Shown here one piece after another: positions 46,060 to 56,676 of a DNA stretch of 64,000 bases. Every line of letters begins with the position of its first letter. The first letter of the stretch is position 1. Location: assembly GCF_001758465.1 (NCBI RefSeq), contig NZ_MJIC01000010.1, forward strand, positions 496,001 through 560,000. Reading direction: 5' to 3'. This stretch comes from Marisediminitalea lipolytica. GTDB lineage: Bacteria; Pseudomonadota; Gammaproteobacteria; Enterobacterales; Alteromonadaceae. The translations under genes and the position numbers were made by a program. Below the pieces are notes generated by a model. It had not been told where the DNA came from. It saw only the letters and a list, made by a program, of their open reading frames with translations, and searched no databases.

Positions 46060-46761
46060 TTAAAGGGACTTCAGTAAGTCTCTAATTAATCCAGCCTTAC
46101 CCCTGCTCACAGGGATCGTCGTGTCACACTTGAGCTGTAAAAGATACTTACTCCCCTCTTGCGATATGAGTTTACAAACTTGCTTGAACGGTACTGAATA
46201 GGATTTATGCACGCGCAGGATGCTATTCCCAAGCGCTTCGGACAAGGCATTCAATCCAATTTCAGACAGATAGGTCTTATCGTTTAGACAATACAATTCC
46301 GAGTAATGCCCACTTGCCTTTATGTAACAGATCTCATCGATGGGGATTTTTTGTTTTTCGCCGCGTACATCTACGGTGAGAAAATCACAGGACGAAAGAG
46401 AAAAACTTTCACGAAGTTTTTTCATTGCCTTTTGGATACGTTCTTCAACAAAAGGTTTGGCTACAAAATCTATAACATCGTAATCGAATGCTTCTATGGC
46501 TCTTTCTGACAGTGCAGACACAACAATGCATTTAAGTGTTGAAGGTTGGTTTTCTAATAACTTAAAGCCGTCATCATTTTGTAGGTTTAAGTCTAGAAAT
46601 AACGCATCGACGGGATTATTTGACAGACAACGCTTGGCTTCTGCCAGGCTATAAGCCTGCCTGATGTTACACTCCCAATGGTTGTTTTCACTTACACGGC
46701 AGATAAGTCGACTTAACCGTTGACTCACCAGATATTCGTCTTCAACTATGAGTATATTCAC
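46060..46761 (-). CDS. LytTR-family response regulator
   Basis: A 233-residue response regulator. The receiver domain (about 1-120) has the acidic pair EDEY, the phosphorylated Asp in ALFLDLNLQND (near 53) and the Lys in VAKPFVEERI. The LytTR DNA-binding domain (about 135-233) has KIPIDEICYIKASGHYSELY and ILRVHKSYSVPFKQVCKL. GTG 46761 is taken as start because it overlaps the kinase stop by four bases (GTGA) and begins VNILIVEDE; the frame extends three codons further. It is cotranscribed with the kinase gene upstream. Its target is unknown; the divergent hydrolase gene is the nearest candidate. Confidence 0.9.
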   Translation of the reverse strand: MNILIVEDEYLVSQRLSRLICRVSENNHWECNIRQAYSLAEAKRCLSNNPVDALFLDLNLQNDDGFKLLENQPSTLKCIVVSALSERAIEAFDYDVIDFVAKPFVEERIQKAMKKLRESFSLSSCDFLTVDVRGEKQKIPIDEICYIKASGHYSELYCLNDKTYLSEIGLNALSEALGNSILRVHKSYSVPFKQVCKLISQEGSKYLLQLKCDTTIPVSRGKAGLIRDLLKSL

Positions 46762-48494
46762 GAAATACACTCTTTTACATGCTTGTAATAGCTAAACATT
46801 TTAAGAGTAGTGATATAGTTTTCTCCCTGAACATCATCTTTTATTGACCAGTCGTCCTTAAATTCTTCATTCATTCTGGATATTATATAACTTCTTCCCT
46901 GGCCGTTTCCTGAGTGTTCCTGCTTTCCGTCAAAGATCACTGGGTGCTCAAGCGTAATTTCTGTTACATGCTCGTCCGGCGTTTTAATGCTGACGAGCAG
47001 GATGTCACTACTTTTTTGAAAAGTGTTATGTGAGAAAGCATTCTCGATAAGCGTTAACAGGATACCTGGGGGCAAACGTACATCCGTGTTATTCCCCTCA
47101 ATATTTAACGACATATTACTTCCGTTGCGGTAGTTGAGAAGGTCGATATAAACCTGACAGTATATCAGCTCATCGGATAAGCTAATGAGCCTCCGATCTA
47201 TCATGTTATAGAGCTGTCTGAAAAGCTCGGACAACTTCTGGATGAAATCTACCGCCTGGTGGGGGGCTTGCTCGATAAGTTCTTCCAACGCTGTGAGTGA
47301 GTTCATCAAAAAGTGTGGTTGTATATGCTTTTTTATCAGCTCCAGCTTTAGCCTCTCATTTTTTAATTTCTGTTGAATAGCATCTCTCTTTATTTTCTGA
47401 AGTTCCTCAAAAAAAGAGTAAAGCATGGCAGCGATCAGAACAGTGAACGAAATAAAGAAGGTGGAATTTAGATACACCTGAGGATAAATAAAAAATGGTG
47501 CTATGACTAACGACAGACAAATTAAGAGAAATACAAATCGCGCCGATTTCTGTCGAATGATTTCAATTACACTTAAGACCACTCCTATCGCTAAACCAAG
47601 AAGAACCGCCCATCGGCTGAAAATATCGTAACCCGTCTCGGTTATGAATAGCAAAGCCAGCATAACGGTGTAAATAGAAATAGCGACAGCTGTCCAACGA
47701 CGAGTGCACGAAAGAATAGTCGCCACAGCCAATACCAGTAAGCCACCTATCGCCATCGACAAATACTTAATAAGCTCGAGTCTGGTGATGTGCCAGTCGT
47801 AGGTATAAACCCAATAACCTCGACAGGCATCGGTAATACAAAGTGCAAAAACCGAAAGACATAACAGCCCGAATATGAGTGATTTAGTGCCGGACAATCC
47901 CTTGAGATACAGTAGAGCACAAATAAAAGTGGCGAACAGCATCACGCCGGACATCATTAGAGGTGCAAAGGCTTTTTCTCTTGGTAACAGCGTAAGGTCG
48001 CGATATTTTCCAACAAATGCCCATAGCCCAGATTCCGTAATTGAGTCTGGTCGATGATTTGATGAAATTCGCATACTAAGCGTATGTAATCCTTCATGCG
48101 CATTTTCAGTCGGGAGGAGAAAGATCGCGTCTATATTACCCGCTTTTTCAGTAGTTTCATTTTCACCAACTACGCCATTTTTTCCTATAAGCTGGCCATC
48201 CCAATAAACTTCATAAGAGCCTAACATCGAAATAAAAATAGCTTTCGGGGCTTGGTTGTCATGTTCAAGCTGGAATGTGGTCTGGAGCCAATAGTTATCG
48301 TGGTACAGAGAAATTGAACCAAACCGGTGTTGTTCCCACGAGCTGTTTGTTTTATCCAATGGTCTGGCAAAGTCTTGGTTATCGCTTTTATTCAGATAAT
48401 AATCGCGGGCAAACGTGAGCTCTAGTTCAACCGGAACATATACCGCTGACAAATATAAAGCTACAAGAACGCCTACACCAAGTATCCATTTCAC
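46758..48494 (-). CDS. LytS/YehU-type sensor histidine kinase with 7TM region
   Basis: A 578-residue membrane kinase. After an N-terminal hydrophobic segment (about 3-18) comes a periplasmic domain of about 160 residues with a jelly-roll appearance (YWLQTTFQLEHDN; GSYEVYWDGQLIGKNG), like the 7TMR-DISM extracellular type. About seven transmembrane helices follow (about 175-365), then a coiled coil and a His_kinase domain with IQKHIQPHFLMNSLTALE-like phosphoacceptor text (KKHIQPHFLMNSLTALEELI) and the N-box ILLTLIENAFSHN. The ATP-binding domain is short and ends GQGRSYIISRMNEEF. The carbohydrate-binding look of the DISM domain suggests sensing of a sugar-like ligand, which is inference. Overlaps the regulator gene by four bases. 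Confidence 0.88.
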   Translation of the reverse strand: MKWILGVGVLVALYLSAVYVPVELELTFARDYYLNKSDNQDFARPLDKTNSSWEQHRFGSISLYHDNYWLQTTFQLEHDNQAPKAIFISMLGSYEVYWDGQLIGKNGVVGENETTEKAGNIDAIFLLPTENAHEGLHTLSMRISSNHRPDSITESGLWAFVGKYRDLTLLPREKAFAPLMMSGVMLFATFICALLYLKGLSGTKSLIFGLLCLSVFALCITDACRGYWVYTYDWHITRLELIKYLSMAIGGLLVLAVATILSCTRRWTAVAISIYTVMLALLFITETGYDIFSRWAVLLGLAIGVVLSVIEIIRQKSARFVFLLICLSLVIAPFFIYPQVYLNSTFFISFTVLIAAMLYSFFEELQKIKRDAIQQKLKNERLKLELIKKHIQPHFLMNSLTALEELIEQAPHQAVDFIQKLSELFRQLYNMIDRRLISLSDELIYCQVYIDLLNYRNGSNMSLNIEGNNTDVRLPPGILLTLIENAFSHNTFQKSSDILLVSIKTPDEHVTEITLEHPVIFDGKQEHSGNGQGRSYIISRMNEEFKDDWSIKDDVQGENYITTLKMFSYYKHVKECIS

Positions 48495-48633
48495 TCTGTT
48501 CTCCTTTTTATCTCCATCCTACCAGATATTTAAGCACTGTCGTTGAGCGCTTCAGGATTAAAATGAGCCGTTCAGGTTTTCCAGCTTTCCAGTTTCCTCA
48601 CGAGTTGGCTCAATGGTAAAAAAAGGAGTTCTC

Positions 48634-49494
48634 ATGAAATTTATAATCACTTTATTGATGTTTCTTAGTTTTAGTACTTTGTCTATAGCAGCAGCCGAAT
48701 CAAAGACCTCCGGACTTCACGATGTCGGTGGATTCAAGCTCTACATAGAGTGCGATTTAAAAAATGACAAGCCAACATTAATTTTGGAACAGGGATTCGG
48801 GCGTGCAGGCTCAGATGGCGCGTGGAGCGAAAATGTTGAAATACTTAAACAGAGCTACAGTGTGTGTCTGTATGATCGCGCAGGACTCGGAAAAAGCGAG
48901 CCAGGCCCGGTTCCTGTCACAATAAATGAAACCGCCGAGCGTCTAAATCGGCTGCTTAGTAACGCACGGGTCGCGCCACCCTACTATTTTGCGGGCGGGT
49001 CCTATGCTTCCTATATCATCACCGCATATAACCAACGTCATGAGGATGAGGTACTTGGTGCTGTACTTATCGACCCCCCGCCTTTTGGCTATTTTTATAC
49101 AATGGGCACACGCTGGCCGGAAGACTTCGCCACTGAGAATGAAGAGCTGAAGCGGTATTTTCAATTTGAACAAAGCGTTCATAATCCGATGTTTGAGAAA
49201 GCCCCAGAAAAAATCGATCACATGGCCAGTTATAAGCAGATTAAAGATGCTCAGAGCTTTGGCGATAAGCCACTAATCATTTTACGTAGTAAACCATCTC
49301 AGGAGAGGTACGACCCTCCGTTTGTGCCGGATTCAATTGCCCATACCATGGACACACTATTTGGTCAGGCAGAGAAAAACTTCAAACACATGTCTTCAAA
49401 TACGACTGTTATTTATTCTGAATCAGACAAACATCACCTTCATATTTCCGATCCTGAACTAGTCATTTACAGCATTAAGAAACTGGCTGAGTAG
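48634..49494 (+). CDS. Secreted alpha/beta hydrolase
   Basis: A 286-residue exported hydrolase. ATG 48634 has AAAGGAG five bases upstream and begins a signal peptide (MKFIITLLMFLSFSTLSIAA); the frame extends seven codons upstream but without such a site. The fold markers are LEQGFGRAGSDGAW, VCLYDRAGLGKSEPG and the nucleophile elbow FAGGSYASYII (Ser in G-G-S-Y-A). A late SDKHHLHIS segment supplies the histidine. The set resembles AB-hydrolase-1 esterases or C-C hydrolases; substrate unknown. It is divergent from the LytTR kinase operon with a shared upstream region of about 140 bp, so the system may control it. Confidence 0.78.
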   Translation: MKFIITLLMFLSFSTLSIAAAESKTSGLHDVGGFKLYIECDLKNDKPTLILEQGFGRAGSDGAWSENVEILKQSYSVCLYDRAGLGKSEPGPVPVTINETAERLNRLLSNARVAPPYYFAGGSYASYIITAYNQRHEDEVLGAVLIDPPPFGYFYTMGTRWPEDFATENEELKRYFQFEQSVHNPMFEKAPEKIDHMASYKQIKDAQSFGDKPLIILRSKPSQERYDPPFVPDSIAHTMDTLFGQAEKNFKHMSSNTTVIYSESDKHHLHISDPELVIYSIKKLAE

Positions 49495-49581
49495 AAACGT
49501 ATATTTTCTCAGACAGCTAAGTGAGCTAGCGATTTTCAGGGAATACCGTCAAATCGGATACAAATACTTAGGAAGAGTGAT

Positions 49582-50057
49582 ATGAGTAAGTGTGCAGGTG
49601 TCTTTAACTGGCTCCGTGTGAATTGGGAGCTTCCTTCCCTAGGATGTTTGATTGTGTGTTATCTACTATACGAAGAGTACCAGCAATCCATTGTTACAGA
49701 CATTATCGAGTCCCCCAGGCAAAGTGATTTTTTATTCGTCGATTATTATTCACTGAATAAGGCCAGTGACGCGAAGTATCGTTTCGTTCCTTTAAAAGTT
49801 GTTGCCGCAGGTGCTCAGAACATCACTTGGCCGTTGGGAATATTGGCTATGATGAACCGGTTTCACCTGAAACACACGTAAAGTTCGACAGGCCGTTATT
49901 GCTCAGAAACTATTATCGTCAGAACCGCCTTCAATTCAGTCGAAAAGAGCTTATGTCTATGTATAAAAGAGGGGTAATTTATGATGCCCGTCGACCTAAA
50001 AATGTCTATATTAACGGCTGGATCGTTATCAAATTAAGCGAGATATACACAGAATAA
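49582..50057 (+). pseudogene. Frameshifted gene for an unrecognised membrane-anchored protein
   Basis: Two open frames overlap at 49827-49881. The first starts with ATG 49582 (GAAGAG upstream) and has an N-terminal hydrophobic stretch (LPSLGCLIVCYLLY) with the text DFLFVDYYSLNKASDAKYRF; the second, in another frame, continues VGNIGYDEPVSPETHVKFDR to KNVYINGWIVI and a stop at 50057. Read as one, they give about 157 residues with a logical joint at about 49830 (after NITW), which needs a one-base deletion or two-base insertion. The whole looks like a single disrupted protein of unknown function. A real programmed frameshift is unlikely, since no slippery heptamer is seen. Confidence 0.6.
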
Positions 50058-50257
50058 AAGTCAGGGAGCGATGTCCGCTTTTGACCAATAGCAGAAATTT
50101 GGGAAGATGGGGGGCCTGAGCGATTTCTGCATAGCCAGGTTAGGTTTTATCCAGATAAATATTTGTTTGAAGCACCCTGAGCAAACGTACAAATTGCAAT
50201 AAAGCAGGAAACCGCAAGAGCATATATAGGGAATATGACTTTTGTGAAGGCATAAAC

Positions 50258-50287
50258 AAGCCTCACCTGATTTAACAGGTAAGGCTT
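50258..50287 (-). terminator. Hairpin downstream of cspD
   Basis: Long inverted repeat AAGCCT-C-ACCTG / CAGGT-A-AGGCTT with one mismatch and a 6-nt loop. The T-run after it is weak (GTTTATG on the minus strand), so it may stabilise the cspD mRNA 3' end as well as terminate. Confidence 0.6.
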
Positions 50288-50319
50288 GTTACGTAATCTT
50301 GTTTAGGGGAGGGGACGCG

Positions 50320-50538
50320 CTAGCGCTCTTCGTCCTCTACAATACCGATGTTCTCAGCATGCAGACCCTTAGGACCCTGCTGAACCTCGTAGGTAACTTC
50401 CTGACCAGCTTTTAATGATCGATAGCCTTCCATTTGTATTGTTGAGTAATGAGCAAATATGTCTTCGCCACCTTCCTCGGGCACAATAAAACCAAACCCT
50501 TTTGCGTTGTTAAACCATTTAACTTTGCCAACCGCCAT
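50320..50538 (-). CDS. cspD: Cold-shock domain protein CspD
   Basis: A 72-residue single-domain OB-fold protein. The nucleic-acid-binding motifs RNP-1 (NNAKGFGFIV, about 10-19) and RNP-2 (EDIFAHY, about 25-31) are present. CspD binds single-stranded DNA or RNA and inhibits replication in stationary phase in E. coli. Divergent from clpS-clpA, the conserved gammaproteobacterial arrangement, which supports the CspD name over other cold-shock proteins. ClpAP degrades CspD in E. coli, which gives the neighbourhood functional sense. Confidence 0.92.
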   Translation of the reverse strand: MAVGKVKWFNNAKGFGFIVPEEGGEDIFAHYSTIQMEGYRSLKAGQEVTYEVQQGPKGLHAENIGIVEDEER

Positions 50539-50747
50539 ACTTCGACTTCCTCTTAATCCTTGAACTCACGGGAAACTGCCCCCACAATACAATAAGGCAT
50601 GGGACAGCTAGTCTTGTGCGTCACTCACAAAACATACTAAAACTGTAGATATTTTGACCGCATTATGCAAGTGCATTTTATTTTTTTCCGGACAAAATAG
50701 TGGTAAAAAAGATAATAAATTGCTTGCACACGCACTATGATTAAATT

Positions 50748-51068
50748 ATGAGTAAAGGTAACGCCATTAGTATCGATAAGGAACGGTTACTCGAACAGCA
50801 GCGGAAGAAGACTGAACCGCCGCCGATGTATAAGGTCCTATTGAATAACGATGACTACACGCCAATGGATTTCGTGGTAGAAATTCTGATGCGTTTTTTT
50901 CGGATGGATGCTGAAAAAGCAAACCAGCTGATGCTGACTGTTCATTATCGCGGCAAGGCCGTATGTGGTATTTATACTGCTGAGATAGCAGAAACCAAGG
51001 TGATGCAGGTCAATCAATATGCCCGCAAGCACCAACACCCATTAATGTGCACGATGGAACAGGCGTGA
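50748..51068 (+). CDS. clpS: ATP-dependent Clp protease adaptor ClpS
   Basis: A 106-residue N-degron adaptor. It binds proteins with Leu, Phe, Tyr or Trp at the N-terminus and delivers them to ClpAP. Motifs: [20 protein letters not shown] (about 25-44, with the conserved Asn-Asp-Asp pocket), MRFFRMD and [20 protein letters not shown] (about 63-82). The flexible N-terminal 25 residues that regulate ClpA are present. It lies 27 bp before clpA. Confidence 0.96.
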   Translation: MSKGNAISIDKERLLEQQRKKTEPPPMYKVLLNNDDYTPMDFVVEILMRFFRMDAEKANQLMLTVHYRGKAVCGIYTAEIAETKVMQVNQYARKHQHPLMCTMEQA

Positions 51069-51095
51069 GTTATAAACTTAACAGGGGCAATGTAT

Positions 51096-53375
51096 ATGCT
51101 GAATAAAGAATTAGAGCAGACGTTAAACGAAGCTTTTGTATTCGCAAGAGAGCACCGTCATGAGTTTATGACGGTGGAGCACTTGTTGCTGGCTTTGTTA
51201 GACAACTCTGCTGCTCAGGAAGCCCTCAAGGCCTGTGGCGCGGATATAGATAATATCCGTGGCGAACTGGTTGAGTTTGTGAAGGACACCACACCATTAA
51301 TTCTGGATGACCAGGCCAGCGATCGCGAGACGCAACCAACACTGGGATTCCAGCGAGTGTTACAACGTGCCGTTTTCCACGTGCAGTCTTCTGGTAAAGA
51401 AGAAGTCACCGGCGCCAATGTACTGGTTGCTATTTTTAGCGAGCAGGAGAGTCAGGCGGTTTATATCCTCAAAAAAGCCGATGTGACACGTTTGGACGTG
51501 GTTAACTTTATCAGCCACGGCGTAAGTAAAGCCGAGGACGAAGCACCTGAATCCAATGAAGCCAGCGAAGAATCTGCTGAAGGCGATGAGTCTGGGTCGG
51601 CGCTGGCAAAATATGCCACCAACCTGAACCGTCAGGCTCAGGAAGGCAAGATTGACCCGCTGATTGGGCGTGATACAGAGCTGGAACGTACTATTCAGAT
51701 TCTGTGTCGTCGTCGCAAAAATAACCCGTTATTGGTGGGCGAAGCCGGCGTAGGTAAAACGGCTATTGCTGAAGGCCTGGCGTACCGCATCGTTGAGAAG
51801 CAGGTACCTGAAGTGATTGAAGAGTGTACGGTGTACTCTCTGGACTTAGGCGGTCTGCTGGCCGGTACTAAATACCGTGGTGACTTTGAGAAGCGCTTAA
51901 AAGGTATTCTTAAGGAACTGTCCCGCGATAAAAACGCGATTTTATTTATTGATGAAATCCACACCATTATTGGTGCCGGTGCGGCATCTGGCGGTGTAAT
52001 GGATGCGTCAAACCTGCTTAAACCAAAACTGAGTTCTGGTGAGCTGCGTTGTATTGGTTCTACTACGTACCAGGAGTACCAGGGCATCTTTGAAAAAGAT
52101 CGCGCACTGGCGCGTCGTTTCCAAAAAGTGGACGTGGCGGAACCGAGCGTAACCGACACCACCAAAATTTTGCAGGGGCTTAAATCCCGTTACGAAGAGC
52201 ACCACAGCGTGCGTTTCACGCAAAAAGCATTACAGGCAGCAGCGGAGCTTTCGGCTAAGTACATTAACGAGCGTCACTTGCCTGACAAAGCCATTGATGT
52301 AATGGATGAAGCCGGTGCCAGCCAGCGTTTGTTGCCGGTGTCTAAGCGTAAGAAAGTGATTAACGTTAGCGAGATTGAGCAAATCATTGCCAAGATGGCG
52401 CGCATTCCGGAGAAATCCGTATCAGCTTCTGATAAAGAAGTACTGAAAAATCTGGGACGCAACCTGAAAATGGTGGTGTTTGGTCAGGATAAAGCCATTG
52501 ACTCACTATCTGATGCTATTCATTTGTCCCGTGCCGGGTTAGGTAACGAGCAAAAACCGATAGGGAGTTTCCTGTTTGCCGGCCCAACGGGCGTAGGTAA
52601 AACCGAGGTAACACAGCAGTTAGCCAAAATCATGGGTGTTGAGCTGGTACGTTTTGATATGTCTGAGTACATGGAACGCCACGCTGTCAGCCGTTTGATT
52701 GGGGCACCGCCGGGGTACGTTGGTTTTGATCAGGGGGGCTTATTAACTGATGCAGTTATAAAGCATCCTTATTCTGTGGTTCTGCTGGATGAGATAGAAA
52801 AAGCGCACAGCGATATCTATAACATTCTGTTGCAGGTGATGGACCATGGCACACTAACCGATAATAACGGCCGTAAGGTTGATTTCAGAAACGTTGTGCT
52901 GGTGATGACCACTAACGCCGGGGTACAGGAAACCATACGTACGTCTATTGGCTTTAAGCAACAGGATCACAGCCATGACGCGATGAGTGAAATTAACAAG
53001 GTATTTTCACCGGAGTTCAGAAACCGTCTGGATTCGATTATCTGGTTTAATCACCTTGATACCGAGGTTATCCTGCAGGTGGTTGATAAATTTATCATCG
53101 AACTGCAAGCGCAGCTGGATACCAAAGGGGTATCGCTGGAAGTGTCACCGGCTGCCCGGGCGCATCTGGCCGAAAAAGGCTACGACAAGTCCATGGGGGC
53201 GCGGCCAATGGCACGTCTCATCCAGGAATCACTGAAGAAAGAACTGGCTAACGAGTTATTGTTCGGCAAACTGAGCAACGGTGGTGATGTACGGGTCGAT
53301 TTAGAAGAAGACAAACTGGTGTTTGTGTACAACTCTGAAGACCAGCCAGCATCAGCAACCGAGTCCAGTGACTGA
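51096..53375 (+). CDS. clpA: Clp protease ATP-binding subunit ClpA
   Basis: A 759-residue unfoldase. The N-domain (about 1-145) docks ClpS. The AAA-1 module has Walker A GEAGVGKTA (near 212) and Walker B LFIDEIH; AAA-2 has GPTGVGKTE (near 492) and LLDEIEKAH. The IGL-type ClpP-binding loop is in the TTNAGVQET-IRTSIGFK region (near 610-625). ATG 51096 (MLNKELEQ) is chosen: AGGGG lies eight bases upstream, and the ATG six bases earlier is too close. Together with ClpP (elsewhere) it degrades N-degron and ssrA-tagged proteins. Confidence 0.96.
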   Translation: MLNKELEQTLNEAFVFAREHRHEFMTVEHLLLALLDNSAAQEALKACGADIDNIRGELVEFVKDTTPLILDDQASDRETQPTLGFQRVLQRAVFHVQSSGKEEVTGANVLVAIFSEQESQAVYILKKADVTRLDVVNFISHGVSKAEDEAPESNEASEESAEGDESGSALAKYATNLNRQAQEGKIDPLIGRDTELERTIQILCRRRKNNPLLVGEAGVGKTAIAEGLAYRIVEKQVPEVIEECTVYSLDLGGLLAGTKYRGDFEKRLKGILKELSRDKNAILFIDEIHTIIGAGAASGGVMDASNLLKPKLSSGELRCIGSTTYQEYQGIFEKDRALARRFQKVDVAEPSVTDTTKILQGLKSRYEEHHSVRFTQKALQAAAELSAKYINERHLPDKAIDVMDEAGASQRLLPVSKRKKVINVSEIEQIIAKMARIPEKSVSASDKEVLKNLGRNLKMVVFGQDKAIDSLSDAIHLSRAGLGNEQKPIGSFLFAGPTGVGKTEVTQQLAKIMGVELVRFDMSEYMERHAVSRLIGAPPGYVGFDQGGLLTDAVIKHPYSVVLLDEIEKAHSDIYNILLQVMDHGTLTDNNGRKVDFRNVVLVMTTNAGVQETIRTSIGFKQQDHSHDAMSEINKVFSPEFRNRLDSIIWFNHLDTEVILQVVDKFIIELQAQLDTKGVSLEVSPAARAHLAEKGYDKSMGARPMARLIQESLKKELANELLFGKLSNGGDVRVDLEEDKLVFVYNSEDQPASATESSD

Positions 53376-53399
53376 ACAGGCTGACAGGCAACAATAAAC

Positions 53400-53430
53400 A
53401 AAAAACCCGAACAATCGTTCGGGTTTTTTT
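53400..53430. terminator. Bidirectional terminator between clpA and infA
   Basis: Stem CCCGAAC-AATC-GTTCGGG flanked by A6 and T7 tracts. It works for both convergent genes. Confidence 0.9.
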
Positions 53431-53476
53431 ATGCTTAACACATTATCGCGTAAGCTGGCGTATAAGCCGTTATGAA

Positions 53477-53695
<219 letters not shown>

Positions 53696-53809
53696 CTAAA
53701 GCAATAACCTCAATTAGTCACAAATTTTTCGCCGCGCAGACATTAACCAATTCATAGATATAAGTAAAGGAATAAATCCCCTTAAAAGACAATTGTCCGG
53801 TTTATTGTG

Positions 53810-54565
53810 CTAAAGGGGAGTTGGAGTCTGTAATAAAGTAGTGAGCTTTTGTGCCTGTTGCTCAGAATCTACTCTTAGCCAGCGATGATTAATGTAGCGT
53901 TCGTAGGGAAAAAAGCGATTTTTGTAGTTCATTTTATTGCAGGCATCTATCTGATAGCCCAAAAACAGGTAGGTTTTGCCTTGCTGCCGGGTCTGCGCAA
54001 TCTGTTGCAGTATCATCCAGGTACCTAAAGAAGCGGAGTGATAGTCCGGGTCGTAAAACGTGTACATGGCAGAATAACCATCTGTACCGGAAGGACCATC
54101 AATTAAATCCGTTACGGCCACAGCAATTAACTTGTCTTCGTCATAGGCTTCTATAAATAAGGGGGTATTCCACTCACAGGCTAAAAAGCTGTCAAATTGT
54201 GCGCGAGTTGGCGGGTACATTGAGCCATCTGAATGCCGTTGGTTAATATAGCGTTCGTACAGCGGATAGTAGTGAGGATTCGGCTGTTCAGCCGTTTTTA
54301 TCGAAAAACGTTTGTTTTTATTTAACAAACGACGTTGGCTGCGGGATGGAGAAAAGTCGCTAACCGGTAATCGGATGGAATGACAGGCGCTACAGTGCTG
54401 ACAATAGGGGCGGTACACCTGACCACCACTGCGACGAAATCCGGCGTGAATAAGTTGCGGATAATGCAGTGCTGTACTGGCATTTTCGCCAACGTACACC
54501 AGCAGCTGTTCCTCGTGACCAGGCAGATAACTGCATTCGAAGGGTTGAGTTACACCAAACTTCAT
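53810..54565 (-). CDS. bpt: Aspartate/glutamate leucyltransferase (Bpt)
   Basis: A 251-residue aminoacyl-tRNA-protein transferase that adds leucine to N-terminal Asp or Glu, making them ClpS targets. The N-domain has a Cys cluster (CSYLPG; CQHCSACHSIRLPV near 56-69), which may bind metal, and the GNAT-like C-domain has YSAMYTFYDPDYHSASLGTW and YLFLGYQIDACNKMNYKNRF. It overlaps aat by four bases, so both transferases are translated together. Confidence 0.95.
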   Translation of the reverse strand: MKFGVTQPFECSYLPGHEEQLLVYVGENASTALHYPQLIHAGFRRSGGQVYRPYCQHCSACHSIRLPVSDFSPSRSQRRLLNKNKRFSIKTAEQPNPHYYPLYERYINQRHSDGSMYPPTRAQFDSFLACEWNTPLFIEAYDEDKLIAVAVTDLIDGPSGTDGYSAMYTFYDPDYHSASLGTWMILQQIAQTRQQGKTYLFLGYQIDACNKMNYKNRFFPYERYINHRWLRVDSEQQAQKLTTLLQTPTPL

Positions 54566-55305
54566 AATTGTTCACTACTCAATGAGCGGGCCTGCCATTT
54601 CTGCTGATAGTCTGCGCGAATATAGCCATCGTCATCCAGCGTCTGGTTATGCGAGCTTAACCGGGTTAAAAATGCTTGTCGTTCAATACTCTCAGCCCCC
54701 AGACTCATTAAATGATCCGTGGGCATCTGGCAGTCTATAAATGCACCCCCTTGATTTTTCATATGTTTAACCAGATAGGCAAGGGCTAATTTTGAGGTGT
54801 TGGCTTTTTTATGAAACATAGATTCGCCGCAAAACACATCACCCACGGCCACACCATACAGTCCACCAACCAGGTTATCGTTATCCCATACCTCTACAGA
54901 ATGCGCCAGACCGATTTCGTGCAATGTTTTATAGGCATTAATCATGTCAGCGGTTATCCAGGTCGATGTCTGGCCGTATTGAATTCGCGGGATATGCGCA
55001 CATTGCTCGATCACCGATGCAAAGTCGTGATTAAGCGTTACCCGGTACTGTTGCTTACGGATCAGTTTTTTTAGACTACTACTGGTATGAAAGCCATCAA
55101 GTTGAATGATAGCGCGGGGGGAGGGGCTCCACCAAAGCAGAGGCTCGCCCTCACTGAACCAGGGGAATATTCCCTGGCTGTAAGCACTGAGCAGGCGTCC
55201 CGGAGACAGGTCGGCGCCATAGGCAAGTAAGCCGTTAGGCTCGTCCAGCGCATGCTCAGCAGGCGGAAATGGTGTGTCTGGTTCAAGATAAGGCAGGCTA
55301 ATCAT
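54562..55305 (-). CDS. aat: Leucyl/phenylalanyl-tRNA-protein transferase
   Basis: A 247-residue GNAT-fold enzyme that adds Leu or Phe to N-terminal Lys or Arg, creating primary N-degrons for ClpS. Family motifs: FPPAEHALDEPNGLLAYGAD, YSQGIFPWFSEGEPLLWWSP (about 42-61), HSVEVWDNDNLVGGLYGVAV and FCGESMFHKKANTSKLAL. First gene of the aat-bpt pair; trxB lies 43 bp upstream on the same strand. Confidence 0.97.
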   Translation of the reverse strand: MISLPYLEPDTPFPPAEHALDEPNGLLAYGADLSPGRLLSAYSQGIFPWFSEGEPLLWWSPSPRAIIQLDGFHTSSSLKKLIRKQQYRVTLNHDFASVIEQCAHIPRIQYGQTSTWITADMINAYKTLHEIGLAHSVEVWDNDNLVGGLYGVAVGDVFCGESMFHKKANTSKLALAYLVKHMKNQGGAFIDCQMPTDHLMSLGAESIERQAFLTRLSSHNQTLDDDGYIRADYQQKWQARSLSSEQL

Positions 55306-55347
55306 TACGATGCCACAGAACAGGGCGGCTGGTTAGCCGCTCCAACC

Positions 55348-56676
<1,329 letters not shown>

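Noticed and set aside
49582..50057. Programmed ribosomal frameshift joining the two frames
   Set aside because: No slippery heptamer or downstream pseudoknot-like structure was seen at the overlap; mutation or sequence error is simpler.
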